From Streptomyces regalis (lineage in GTDB: Bacteria > Actinomycetota > Actinomycetes > Streptomycetales > Streptomycetaceae): a stretch of DNA of 21,813 bases. The notes beneath the pieces are model-generated. The model did not search any database. It was not told the DNA's origin and worked only from the letters and a program-made list of their open reading frames with translations. Shown in pieces: positions 15,948-21,813 of this stretch (the first letter of the stretch is position 1; each line of letters begins with the position of its first letter). Where the stretch lies: positions 1 through 21,813 of the forward strand of contig NZ_LLZG01000034.1 in NCBI RefSeq assembly GCF_001509475.1, written 5' to 3'. A program made the position numbers and the translations under genes.

Positions 15948-16072
15948 GAGGGATTTCTGCCCGGGATACGTCCGGCGAACCGGTGAACGCCGTCGCCTGT
16001 GCACGCGTATGTCTTCTCAACCACCCGCGGCACGGGGAAGGCGGGTCGCGGGGACTACGTGAGGAACAGGCG

Positions 16073-16408
16073 ATGAACGACCGAGTTACTCCTCCGATGC
16101 ACGCGTTGCCGGACGGGGAGGCCGAGCTCTCCGTGGTGGTGCGGCTGCCGTGGGAAGACGTGGCCCGGCTGGGTCAGGAGGCGGGGCGGCTTGCTGCGCA
16201 GATGCAGCGGCCGGTGACGCTGGACGAGGCCGTGAGTCATCGGTTGCGGTCGGTTCGGCCGGGGGCTGCGCATGCGAAGCCGGCGGGGGAGCAGCCGGCT
16301 GCCGCCGCCATGCCGGCGAGTGTGAGTGCGTCTGTGTCGTCGTTGCCTTCACGGCCGCCGACTGAGCAGGCTCGGCAGGCGATCGAGCGGATCAACGGGA
16401 CTGCGTAA
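16073..16408 (+). CDS. Small protein of unknown function
   Basis: 111 residues. The first half is an ordered alpha/beta segment (AELSVVVRLPWEDVARLGQEAGRLAAQM, quoted in parts: residues about 17-44), followed by TLDEAVSHRLRSV. The second half is low-complexity Ala/Pro/Ser, ending in a helix (PTEQARQAIERINGTA). No signal peptide, membrane helix or known motif is seen. The ATG at 16073 follows a GAGG-containing stretch. It is divergent from the rhomboid gene across 125 bases. The third-position bias supports real coding. Function unknown. Confidence 0.7.
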   Translation: MNDRVTPPMHALPDGEAELSVVVRLPWEDVARLGQEAGRLAAQMQRPVTLDEAVSHRLRSVRPGAAHAKPAGEQPAAAAMPASVSASVSSLPSRPPTEQARQAIERINGTA

Positions 16409-16928
16409 GGGGGTTTGTGCGGGTAGCGCCGTGGGGGTGGGCGGCTTCCGGGGCTGAGGGCTCGCTCCGGCTGGGCGCGTGGATTTCCCGAGCCCCCTGA
16501 CGTTTTGTCCTGCTTCCCGGTTGGCCTGAGGGTCTCTCACCTCGGCGGCCGGAGGCCCGAGGAGCCGGTGAGGCCTGTGCCTGCACTGCGAAAGCAGGGC
16601 GGACCCCACGCCGGCTCCTCCTGTCTTTCCCGGCGGCGCCAGCCGGGCGTCTTCGAGCAGATCGGCCGGCCCATGCATCAGCCGCGCCGGATACAGACCT
16701 GTCTGGTTGTCAACGTCACCGGATCTGCTCGGCCCAGTCTCAGTGGGCCCAATGTCACACGTGTTTCTCGGAAAGTTAAAGAAAGTGTTGAGCTTCAGCC
16801 TGATTCCGATCGGCGGGTTGCCTTGGAAAGCAGGCAAGGTTGTATGCTTCACATGCTGGTGTAACCCCCCGTAAGCCCCCATGCCCCTGTGCGTACGAGG
16901 GGTGCAGTGAGGAAGAAGCGGGAAGCTG
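16409..16928. other. Intergenic junction between core block and signalling island
   Basis: 520 bases without a gene. It holds an inverted repeat GGGCTCG...CGAGCCC (arms at 16458 and 16489) and a stem CCTCGG...CCGAGG (16540-16562), either of which could terminate the small gene upstream. It also holds an autoregulatory element (16689-16712), a hairpin GGCCCA...TGGGCC (16731-16749) and a weak promoter-like pair TTGCCT/TTGTAT (16818-16845, 16-base spacer) before the TetR gene. Base composition is lower in GC from about 16750, as expected for a promoter region. Confidence 0.55.
16689..16712. promoter_or_regulatory. Autoregulatory element (ARE) 1
   Basis: The core CAGAC-CT-GTCTG (16694-16705) is a perfect 5-bp inverted repeat flanked by AT-rich ends (ATA on the left, GTTGT on the right). 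This is the architecture of sites bound by gamma-butyrolactone receptor-type TetR proteins. It lies about 225 bases upstream of the first TetR gene. Confidence 0.65.
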
Positions 16929-17498
16929 ATGGAGAAGCAGTCCGAACGCACCCGACAGAGCCTCGTCCATGCCGCGGCGTCCCTCATAGCCAACGGCCGG
17001 GTGGCCGACGCCGGACTCGTGAACATCTGCCGTGCCGCGGCGGTGAGCCGCGGCGCGCTCTACCACCATTTCCACTCCGTCGCGGAACTGGTGGGGGAGG
17101 TGCACGCGCAGGCCCGAGTCCGTGTCGAGGCCGTGGCCGGTGAGGCGTTCGAGGGGCGAGCCGCCGAAGCCCCGGAGAAGTTCAGTACCGATCTGGGCGT
17201 GCTGCTGCGCGAGGACCAGCTGGTCCGTGCGGGCATCCAGGTCGGGCCCGACGGCACGAACGGCCCGGGGCGGTTGCGCGAGGAGGCGCTGACGTGGCTG
17301 CGCGAACGGATCGTCGCAAGTGCGCCTGAGGGCGGGGACATGCACTGCCTCGCGGACCTCGCCGTGGTGGTCGCCGCCGGCCTCGAGTCACTGGGCCACA
17401 CCGACGACTACTGGTGGGACCCCAAAACGGCGGAGCAGATCTGGGGGCTGCTCAAGCCCTTGTTCGCCGTGGCAGGTTGGGCCAGGGACCAGGACTGA
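16929..17498 (+). CDS. TetR-family regulator, butyrolactone-receptor-like
   Basis: 189 residues. The N-terminal helix-turn-helix spans about residues 29-50 and ends in SRGALYHHFHSVAELV, the recognition-helix form of the ScbR/ArpA group. The ligand domain is shorter than in ArpA-type receptors, but it keeps the RAGIQVGPDGTN segment and a tryptophan at residue 123 (EEALTWLRERIV), close to where receptors of this group place a ligand-contacting tryptophan. The C-terminus is tryptophan-rich (DDYWWDPKTAEQIW). It could be a butyrolactone receptor or a pseudo-receptor of the JadR2 type; I cannot tell which from sequence alone. ATG at 16929, preceded by a purine-rich stretch. It ends 5 bases from the convergent receptor gene's stop. 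Confidence 0.85.
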   Translation: MEKQSERTRQSLVHAAASLIANGRVADAGLVNICRAAAVSRGALYHHFHSVAELVGEVHAQARVRVEAVAGEAFEGRAAEAPEKFSTDLGVLLREDQLVRAGIQVGPDGTNGPGRLREEALTWLRERIVASAPEGGDMHCLADLAVVVAAGLESLGHTDDYWWDPKTAEQIWGLLKPLFAVAGWARDQD

Positions 17499-17503
17499 AG
17501 CAG

Positions 17504-18133
17504 CTACCGTGCGGACGTGTCGGTCTGTTGCGGTGCCGGAGTCGTCCGAAGGTGGCCGATCATGCCGGGACTGACGAGCCCCGGCAGCAGGAACCGCCAC
17601 ATTATGCTGACGCGTTGGGGCAGGTCCTCCCGATCGGTCTGCACCCGTGACATCACCTGGATCCCGGTGAACGTTCCATTGATCATCTCCGCGGCCTCCA
17701 GCAAGTCGACGCCGGGCAGGAGCTCGCCCTGCTCCTTCGCCTGGACCAGCAGCTCCCGGATGGCCTTGCTGGCCTGCTGATACGGGGTGACCGCCGAGTC
17801 CCGCAGGGAGGACTGCTCCACCGCCAGGCGCACGCAGGCGCGCAGCATCGGGTCACGCTGCAGCTGGAAGGCGAAGGCGAAGGTCAGGTCGATGACGGCC
17901 TGGACCTTCGTCGACTGCGAGGGCACTTCCAGGGCATCGCGGTGCGTGGTGAGCAGCGCGACGGCGATCGCTTCCTTGGAGGGGAAGTGGTGGTACAGGG
18001 CCCCGCGGGTCAGCCCTGACCGCTCAAGGATCTCGGTGGTGCTCGCCGAGTCGTAGCCACGCTCGTCGAAGACCTCCGCGGCCGCCCTCAAGAGCAGATT
18101 CCGGGACCTCGTCCCGCGTTCCTGCTGTGCCAT
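17504..18133 (-). CDS. ScbR/ArpA-like gamma-butyrolactone receptor-family repressor
   Basis: 209 residues, typical of the family. The helix-turn-helix covers about residues 31-50 (STTEILERSGLTRGALYHHF). The ligand domain has hallmarks of the ScbR group: RACVRLAVEQSSLRDS, ELLPGVDLLEAAEMINGTFTG and a C-terminal RVSIMWRFLLPGLVSP. The only tryptophan in the protein is in that last segment; the position near residue 119, where ArpA carries a ligand-binding tryptophan, reads PYQQ. That suggests altered ligand recognition or a pseudo-receptor. The ATG follows AAGGA. An ARE lies 27 to 38 bases upstream, indicating autorepression. It is co-directional with, and just downstream of, the OmpR-type gene, and convergent with the other TetR gene. 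Confidence 0.92.
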   Translation of the reverse strand: MAQQERGTRSRNLLLRAAAEVFDERGYDSASTTEILERSGLTRGALYHHFPSKEAIAVALLTTHRDALEVPSQSTKVQAVIDLTFAFAFQLQRDPMLRACVRLAVEQSSLRDSAVTPYQQASKAIRELLVQAKEQGELLPGVDLLEAAEMINGTFTGIQVMSRVQTDREDLPQRVSIMWRFLLPGLVSPGMIGHLRTTPAPQQTDTSAR

Positions 18134-18153
18134 GCCTCGATCCTTACGCTCAC

Positions 18154-18177
18154 AATAAACCGACTTGTCTGCATCAT
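18154..18177. promoter_or_regulatory. Autoregulatory element (ARE) 2, receptor promoter
   Basis: The core CCGAC-TT-GTCTG (18160-18171) matches the CAGAC-N2-GTCTG motif at 9 of 10 arm positions, with AATAAA on one flank and CATCAT on the other. On the minus strand a TATTGT -10-like hexamer (18157-18152) adjoins it. It lies directly upstream of the receptor start codon at 18133, so the receptor probably represses its own gene. Confidence 0.65.
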
Positions 18178-18238
18178 ATGGCTCAGGCCGATCACCCTCG
18201 GGATCAGGCCAGTGGCCCGCTCGCGACGGCCGGGGTGC

Positions 18239-19039
18239 TCATGGGTGGCCGAGGCGGAAGCCGACCCCGCGGACCGTGATGATCCAGCTGGTGGAGCCCA
18301 GCTTGCCGCGCAGGCTGCTGACGTGGGTGTCGATGGTACGCCCCCGCTGTGACCAGGTGTCGCCCCAGATCTGCGCCATCAACTGACGGCGCGAGACGAT
18401 GGAGCCGGGGTGCGTGGCGAGCAGGTGCAGCAGATCGAACTCCTTGCGGGTGAGTTCCACCGGGTCGCCGTCCAGGGTGACTTCGCGCGTGGTCGTGTCG
18501 ATGTGCAGCGGTCCGTGGGATATGGCTCGCACCGTTTCCGTGCGAGGTCCGCACCGCCGCATCACCGCCTCGATGCGGGCCAGGAGTTCGCGGAAGCCGT
18601 ACGGCTTGACCAGGTAGTCGTCCGAGCCGGCCTGGAGTCCGAGCACCCGGTCGAGCTCACTGCCGCGTGCGGTGACGGTGATGATCGGGGTGTCGCTGAC
18701 CGCCCGGATGCCGCGGCAGACCTCAAGGCCGTCCAGGTCGGGCAGGTCGAGGTCCAGCAGCACCAGGTCGGCACGGTGGTGGACACACAGGGCCTCGCCG
18801 CCGGTGTTCACGCGCTCGGCGCGGTGGCCCTGCCGCATCAGCCCTTGAACGAGTGCGTCGGCGGCGGTCGGCTCGTTCTCGACGACCAGGACGTGCAGGT
18901 TCTTGTGTTCGGTGCTGGGGGTCCAAGTAGGGCGAGGTGCGGGTGCTGTGGTGTGTCGCGGCAAGGAGAGTGAGGAGCTCGTGGGCCGGTGCCCTTCCCT
19001 GCGATGAGGCCTGAGCTGGTCAATGGCCTGATGGTTCAT
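18239..19039 (-). CDS. Atypical OmpR/PhoB-family response regulator (JadR1-like)
   Basis: 266 residues. A low-complexity extension of about 45 residues precedes a receiver domain that begins at HVLVVENEP. Where normal receivers carry two acidic residues, this one has E54-N55, so the second metal ligand is missing. The phospho-acceptor D96 (LVLLDLDLPDLDG), the threonine after the fourth strand and K145 (YLVKPYGFRELL) are present. The C-terminal winged helix (about 185-266: VELTRKEFDLLHLLATH, GRTIDTHVSSLRGKL) is intact. The pattern resembles cluster-situated regulators such as JadR1 and Aur1P, some of which are controlled by end-product binding rather than phosphorylation. I chose the ATG at 19039 because AGGAG lies 6 bases upstream; a TTG at 19099 is an alternative. 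No partner kinase is nearby. Confidence 0.88.
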   Translation of the reverse strand: MNHQAIDQLRPHRREGHRPTSSSLSLPRHTTAPAPRPTWTPSTEHKNLHVLVVENEPTAADALVQGLMRQGHRAERVNTGGEALCVHHRADLVLLDLDLPDLDGLEVCRGIRAVSDTPIITVTARGSELDRVLGLQAGSDDYLVKPYGFRELLARIEAVMRRCGPRTETVRAISHGPLHIDTTTREVTLDGDPVELTRKEFDLLHLLATHPGSIVSRRQLMAQIWGDTWSQRGRTIDTHVSSLRGKLGSTSWIITVRGVGFRLGHP

Positions 19040-19097
19040 CGGGTTCTCCTGGGTGACAGGCATGGCGTCGCGGACTGTCGGAGCGTGATGCAGACCC

Positions 19098-19127
19098 AAG
19101 ATACCAAACAGACTTGTCTGATTGTAA
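19098..19127 (-). promoter_or_regulatory. Promoter with ARE 3 in its spacer (OmpR-type gene)
   Basis: On the minus strand TTACAA (19127-19122) and TATCTT (19103-19098) form a -35/-10 pair with an 18-base spacer. The spacer contains the perfect inverted repeat CAGAC-AA-GTCTG (19120-19109), whose flanks extend the symmetry (AAACAGAC against GTCTGATT on the plus strand). A bound receptor would block RNA polymerase. The -10 ends about 60 bases before the response-regulator start. Confidence 0.65.
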
Positions 19128-19253
19128 GGGATGAGAAGTGTGCTTGCCTCTTGGAGGGCCGATATTCGCCCCTTTCCTCCAGGAACGGGAGGCTGGAGCG
19201 ACGGTTGAGGCGCTCTTCTGAGCGACAGTTCGTGCCATAGGTAAAATCTTCAC

Positions 19254-19282
19254 TTGATTTTTCGAGCAGACATGTCTGTACT
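19254..19282 (+). promoter_or_regulatory. Promoter with ARE 4 overlapping the -10 (afsA-type gene)
   Basis: TTGATT (19254-19259) and TGTACT (19277-19282) form a -35/-10 pair with a 17-base spacer. The perfect 12-base palindrome CAGACATGTCTG (19267-19278) covers the end of the spacer and the start of the -10. Transcription would begin near 19289, about 75 bases before the ATG at 19364. Repression by a butyrolactone receptor is the expected mode. Confidence 0.65.
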
Positions 19283-19363
19283 TGCGGGGTCGAACATCGA
19301 GCCCAGGGGGACGCCGATGTCCGGGTGCTCTCCCCTGCCCACAACAGCTCAGGAGTGGCACGC

Positions 19364-20383
19364 ATGCAGACTCAAGCCTTCGCAGTGCACGAGCCCAGCG
19401 GGAACATCGAGGTGCACGGCCCGAGCGAGGTCAAAGCTCCAGTTGTCATCAGGCCGACGGTCACGAGGGATCTGGGGCTCACCACCACCGTGCCGCGCGA
19501 GTTCGTCCACCGTGCCGCGGTCGCGGAAGTCCTGCTCACCGGCTGGGAGGCAGTTCCGGATCCGGAGGGACGGTCCGACAGCTACGTCGTCCGGGCGCAG
19601 TGGCCCCGAGGTCACTCCCTCTTCGCTCAGTCCGGTGGGTACCAGGACGCGATGCTCCTCGTCGAGTCGGTCCGTCAGATCGGATCCTTACTGGCCCACG
19701 CCGAGTTCGCGGTGCCCTTCGGCCATCAGTTCATGATGCGCGACATAGCGATAACCGCTACCGCGGACCTCCTCCTCGCGACTCCGATGCCGACCGAGCT
19801 CGAACTGCGCACGGAATGTCATGATGTGGTCCGCCGGGGTACGAACCTCGCCGACATGCGTTATGACGTGACCGCACTGATCGATGGCGTGGCCCTGGCC
19901 ACCGCATCGGCAGCCTTCAGGTGCATCAGCCCCGGTGTCTACCGGAGACTGCGCAGCGACCGGCCCACGGGTACGACGCAAGTCGTCGGTGCGCCGGTCG
20001 ACCCGGCGACGGTCGGGCGTTGCAATGCCGAAAACGTGGTGCTCACCGAGGAGATGGCAGCGGTCGACGGCCGCCGCTCCTGGGGCCTGCGCATCGACAG
20101 CACGCACCCGATCTTCTTCGACCACCCCGTCGACCACATCCCCGGCATGGTGCTTCTGGAAGCGGCCCGGCAGGCCGCGCACGCTGTCACGGGCCGGCCC
20201 GACAAACTCGTCACCGGCATCAGCGGCACCTTCACGCGCTACGCCGAACTCGACGCGCCGTGCCGTGTCGAAGCGGTCACGGGAGTATCCGTCGCCGGTG
20301 AAACGCCCGTGCGGGTGACCGGAGTTCAGGACGACGAGACCGTCTTCACCGCCGACGTCACGCTGAGCGCAACGACCCGTTGA
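19364..20383 (+). CDS. AfsA-family butyrolactone/butenolide precursor synthase
   Basis: 339 residues. AfsA-type enzymes condense dihydroxyacetone phosphate with a beta-ketoacyl chain, the first step to A-factor-type signals. Two AfsA repeats of hotdog type are visible. The first runs from about residue 48 (EFVHRAAVAEVLLTGW) through GGYQDAMLLVESVRQIG and FMMRDI. The second runs from about residue 222 (CNAENVVLTEEM) through HPIFFDHPVDHIPGMVLLEAARQA. Length matches ScbA/JadW1. The ATG at 19364 follows AGGAG by 8 bases; an in-frame ATG 13 codons upstream lacks such a site. The next gene, an SDR oxidoreductase, begins 30 bases after its stop and probably completes the signal. ARE 4 sits in its promoter. 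Confidence 0.95.
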   Translation: MQTQAFAVHEPSGNIEVHGPSEVKAPVVIRPTVTRDLGLTTTVPREFVHRAAVAEVLLTGWEAVPDPEGRSDSYVVRAQWPRGHSLFAQSGGYQDAMLLVESVRQIGSLLAHAEFAVPFGHQFMMRDIAITATADLLLATPMPTELELRTECHDVVRRGTNLADMRYDVTALIDGVALATASAAFRCISPGVYRRLRSDRPTGTTQVVGAPVDPATVGRCNAENVVLTEEMAAVDGRRSWGLRIDSTHPIFFDHPVDHIPGMVLLEAARQAAHAVTGRPDKLVTGISGTFTRYAELDAPCRVEAVTGVSVAGETPVRVTGVQDDETVFTADVTLSATTR

Positions 20384-20413
20384 CCCTGCCCGAAGACAGA
20401 TGAGAGGCACCTG

Positions 20414-21346
20414 GTGCACACCGTCATGATCACTGGCGCGGCCGGGTTCGTGGGCCGGCACGTCGCCGCCGAGGCCGCCCGTCGGGGTACGGCCATGAGG
20501 CTACTGTCACACCGTCGTTCTCCGCCCCGGCCCGGCCCGGGCCCGATGCGTTCAGTGCAGGCCGATCTCGCGGATCCGGACTCACTGCGCGGCGTGTGCG
20601 ACGGCGCGGACGTACTGCTCCACTGCGCCTCGCAGATCGGGGGGACACCCGAGGCCAACCACATCGTCAACGCCCGGGGGACCGCGGCGCTCGTCGCCGA
20701 CGCACAACGGGCCGGAGTGTCCCGCGTCGTGTATCTCAGCACCGCCGCCGTGTACGGCCGCGGCACCTTCCGAAGCGCCCGCCCCGGTGAACTCGGCCGC
20801 AGGCCGCAATCGTCGACGTCACGGTCGCGGGCGGAGGCCGAGGACAGCGTACTGGCCGCCGGAGGCATCGTGCTGCGTCCGTACCTGGTGTACGGCCGCG
20901 GAGACAAGTGGGTCGTCCCCGGGCTCACCCGGCTACTGCGCGCTCTGCCCGGCCGGGCGACGAGCTGGAACGCCAGGCTCTCCGTCATCTCGGTGGACGA
21001 ACTGGCGGCACTTCTGGTGGCAGTTGGGCTTGCTCCGGACGAGAGACTGTCGGCGTCCGTGTACCACGCAGCGCATCCCGCTCCGGTCCCGGCGTCGGAG
21101 TTGCTGCGCGCCGTGGCCGACTGCGCGGGGCTTTCACCGGCTCGGCGAGAGGTCACTCCGGAGGAGGCGCGCGCCCATCTGCGCGAGGACAGGGACGCTT
21201 CGTACGCACTGGACATGGTGGCCACGGACCACTGGTTCGACAGCACACAGATCTGGACCGACGTGGGGCGTGCGGCGCCGGGCCCGGCTCGGGACGTGGA
21301 CTTCCCGAGGATGCGCGAGTGGTACGCGGACCAGTCGGCGGCCTGA
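20414..21346 (+). CDS. Extended SDR (NAD-dependent epimerase/dehydratase family), degenerate active site
   Basis: 310 residues. The Rossmann nucleotide-binding motif TGAAGFVG (residues 7-14) is intact, and the extended-SDR core with VVYLSTAAVYGRG (catalytic-type S109) and IVLRPYLVYGRGDK is clear. The YxxxK catalytic motif is not: the equivalent stretch reads TSRSR (135-139) just before AEAED, replacing Tyr with Thr and Lys with Arg. The protein follows the AfsA-type gene by 30 bases with its own Shine-Dalgarno sequence (GAGAGG, GTG start), so the two are probably co-transcribed. The context suggests reduction or other processing of the butyrolactone or butenolide precursor, as for the SDR partners of AfsA homologues (JadW2 type), but the altered motif makes the chemistry uncertain. 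Confidence 0.85.
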   Translation: MHTVMITGAAGFVGRHVAAEAARRGTAMRLLSHRRSPPRPGPGPMRSVQADLADPDSLRGVCDGADVLLHCASQIGGTPEANHIVNARGTAALVADAQRAGVSRVVYLSTAAVYGRGTFRSARPGELGRRPQSSTSRSRAEAEDSVLAAGGIVLRPYLVYGRGDKWVVPGLTRLLRALPGRATSWNARLSVISVDELAALLVAVGLAPDERLSASVYHAAHPAPVPASELLRAVADCAGLSPARREVTPEEARAHLREDRDASYALDMVATDHWFDSTQIWTDVGRAAPGPARDVDFPRMREWYADQSAA

Positions 21347-21716
21347 GCAGTGCGTTGCCGCGAACATCCGCAGCACTGTGAATCAGCGGAGCACCGCCCT
21401 CCATGATGGCAGTCCACCCCCCTCGGCTGCAGCGGACGCACTGTGTCCCGGCTCGTGCTCGGCGAGGAGCACCGGGACGCAGGCTTCCGAGGCGGCATCC
21501 GCACGGCCATGAGAAGAGCGTCCTCGCCATCAAGCTCCATACCCGTATGTCGGGGAAACGAGCGCCTGCCCGTCCCGGAACTCGGGACCGCTGTTCCCGA
21601 CTGCCGTGGCGGCCCGGGGAGTTGACCAAAACCTGTACGGAGGTGCGTTGATCTCTGAGGTGGGCCGCGGTGAGGGTGATCGGAAGTATCCGGACCGTCA
21701 GGAGAGTTGGTACGTC
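21347..21716. other. Intergenic region before the biotin carboxylase gene
   Basis: 370 bases without a convincing gene. It holds a degenerate ARE-like site, CATAC-CC-GTATG (21538-21549), a hairpin GTCCCG-GAACT-CGGGAC (21572-21588) and a strong GGAGG (21639-21643) that could serve an alternative TTG start at 21648 for the next gene. No convincing -10/-35 pair was found. Confidence 0.5.
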
Positions 21717-21813
21717 GTGCGCAAGGTGCTCATCGCCAACCGTGGCGAAATCGCTGTCCGCGTGGCCCGGGCCTGCCGGGACGCCGGGATCGCGAGCGTG
21801 GCCGTCTATGCGG
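21717..21813 (+). CDS. Acyl-CoA carboxylase biotin carboxylase subunit (5' end only)
   Basis: The 32 visible codons begin [20 protein letters not shown], the invariant N-terminus of biotin carboxylases (acetyl/propionyl-CoA carboxylase alpha subunits); the rest lies beyond the window. These enzymes carboxylate biotin with ATP and bicarbonate so that the partner subunit can make malonyl- or methylmalonyl-CoA. The GTG at 21717 is preceded at 11 bases by AGGAGA. A TTG at 21648 in the same frame, with GGAGG upstream, would add 23 residues. Next to this regulator/AfsA group it resembles JadJ, which supplies malonyl-CoA for an angucycline, but a core-metabolism copy cannot be excluded. Confidence 0.88.
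   Translation, partial: MRKVLIANRGEIAVRVARACRDAGIASVAVYA

Larger units (their letters stand above)
19040..19363. promoter_or_regulatory. Divergent control region of the OmpR-type and afsA-type genes
   Basis: 324 bases without a gene, bearing two autoregulatory elements about 158 bases apart. Each sits inside a predicted promoter, one pointing left to the response regulator and one right to the AfsA-type gene. These are listed separately. Between them lies AT-richer DNA with a small stem (CCTCC...GGAGG near 19185). Confidence 0.75.

Noticed and set aside
1..21813. CRISPR arrays, tRNA genes, insertion sequences or integrase attachment sites
   Set aside because: No regularly spaced repeats, cloverleaf-like sequences, transposase motifs or duplicated attachment-like sequences were seen on either strand.

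Overview
The window looks like a Streptomyces chromosome. The DNA is very GC-rich, with G or C at almost every third codon position. GTG starts and ATGA stop/start overlaps occur. The gene block rnd / whiI-like regulator / DUF3000 / hemE / rhomboid is a housekeeping and developmental block I associate with Streptomyces, and a promoter matching the sporulation sigma factor WhiG precedes the whiI-like gene. No tRNA, rRNA, CRISPR array or transposase was seen.

Left (1-6443): a sugar-utilisation locus arranged divergently. A GH2 beta-mannosidase and a LacI-type regulator (cut by the window edge) are transcribed leftward. A sugar-binding lipoprotein and two MalF/MalG-type permeases are transcribed rightward. 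A LacI-type operator lies in the shared promoter region, over the -35 of the mannosidase promoter. No ATPase gene is present, so a shared ATPase encoded elsewhere (MsiK type) probably powers the importer. A dispersed Streptomyces intergenic repeat and a strong hairpin separate this locus from rnd.

Centre (6552-16408): ribonuclease D is followed by an accessory patch. The patch holds a three-gene set with type VII secretion substrate features (EspC/WXG-like small protein, glycine/alanine-repeat protein, LpqN-like protein), a one-helix membrane protein, a non-coding stretch with a possible gene remnant, and a DUF4333 lipoprotein. Then come the whiI-like gene, a DUF3000 gene, hemE, a rhomboid protease and a small unknown gene. 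The stretch 11950-12344 holds a 34-base perfect palindrome (probable terminator), a BldD-like inverted repeat and a tandem 12-mer.

Right (16409-21813): a gamma-butyrolactone-type signalling island. It encodes two TetR regulators (the second clearly ScbR/ArpA-like), an atypical OmpR/JadR1-like response regulator, an AfsA-type butenolide/butyrolactone synthase and an extended SDR oxidoreductase that lacks the canonical catalytic Tyr and Lys. Autoregulatory elements with the core CAGAC-N2-GTCTG, or a close variant, lie upstream of four of these genes. The window ends in the first codons of a biotin carboxylase (acyl-CoA carboxylase alpha subunit). By analogy with jadR/jadW/jadJ this suggests the regulatory edge of an aromatic polyketide (possibly angucycline) gene cluster lying to the right. 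That last step is inference, because no polyketide synthase gene is inside the window.
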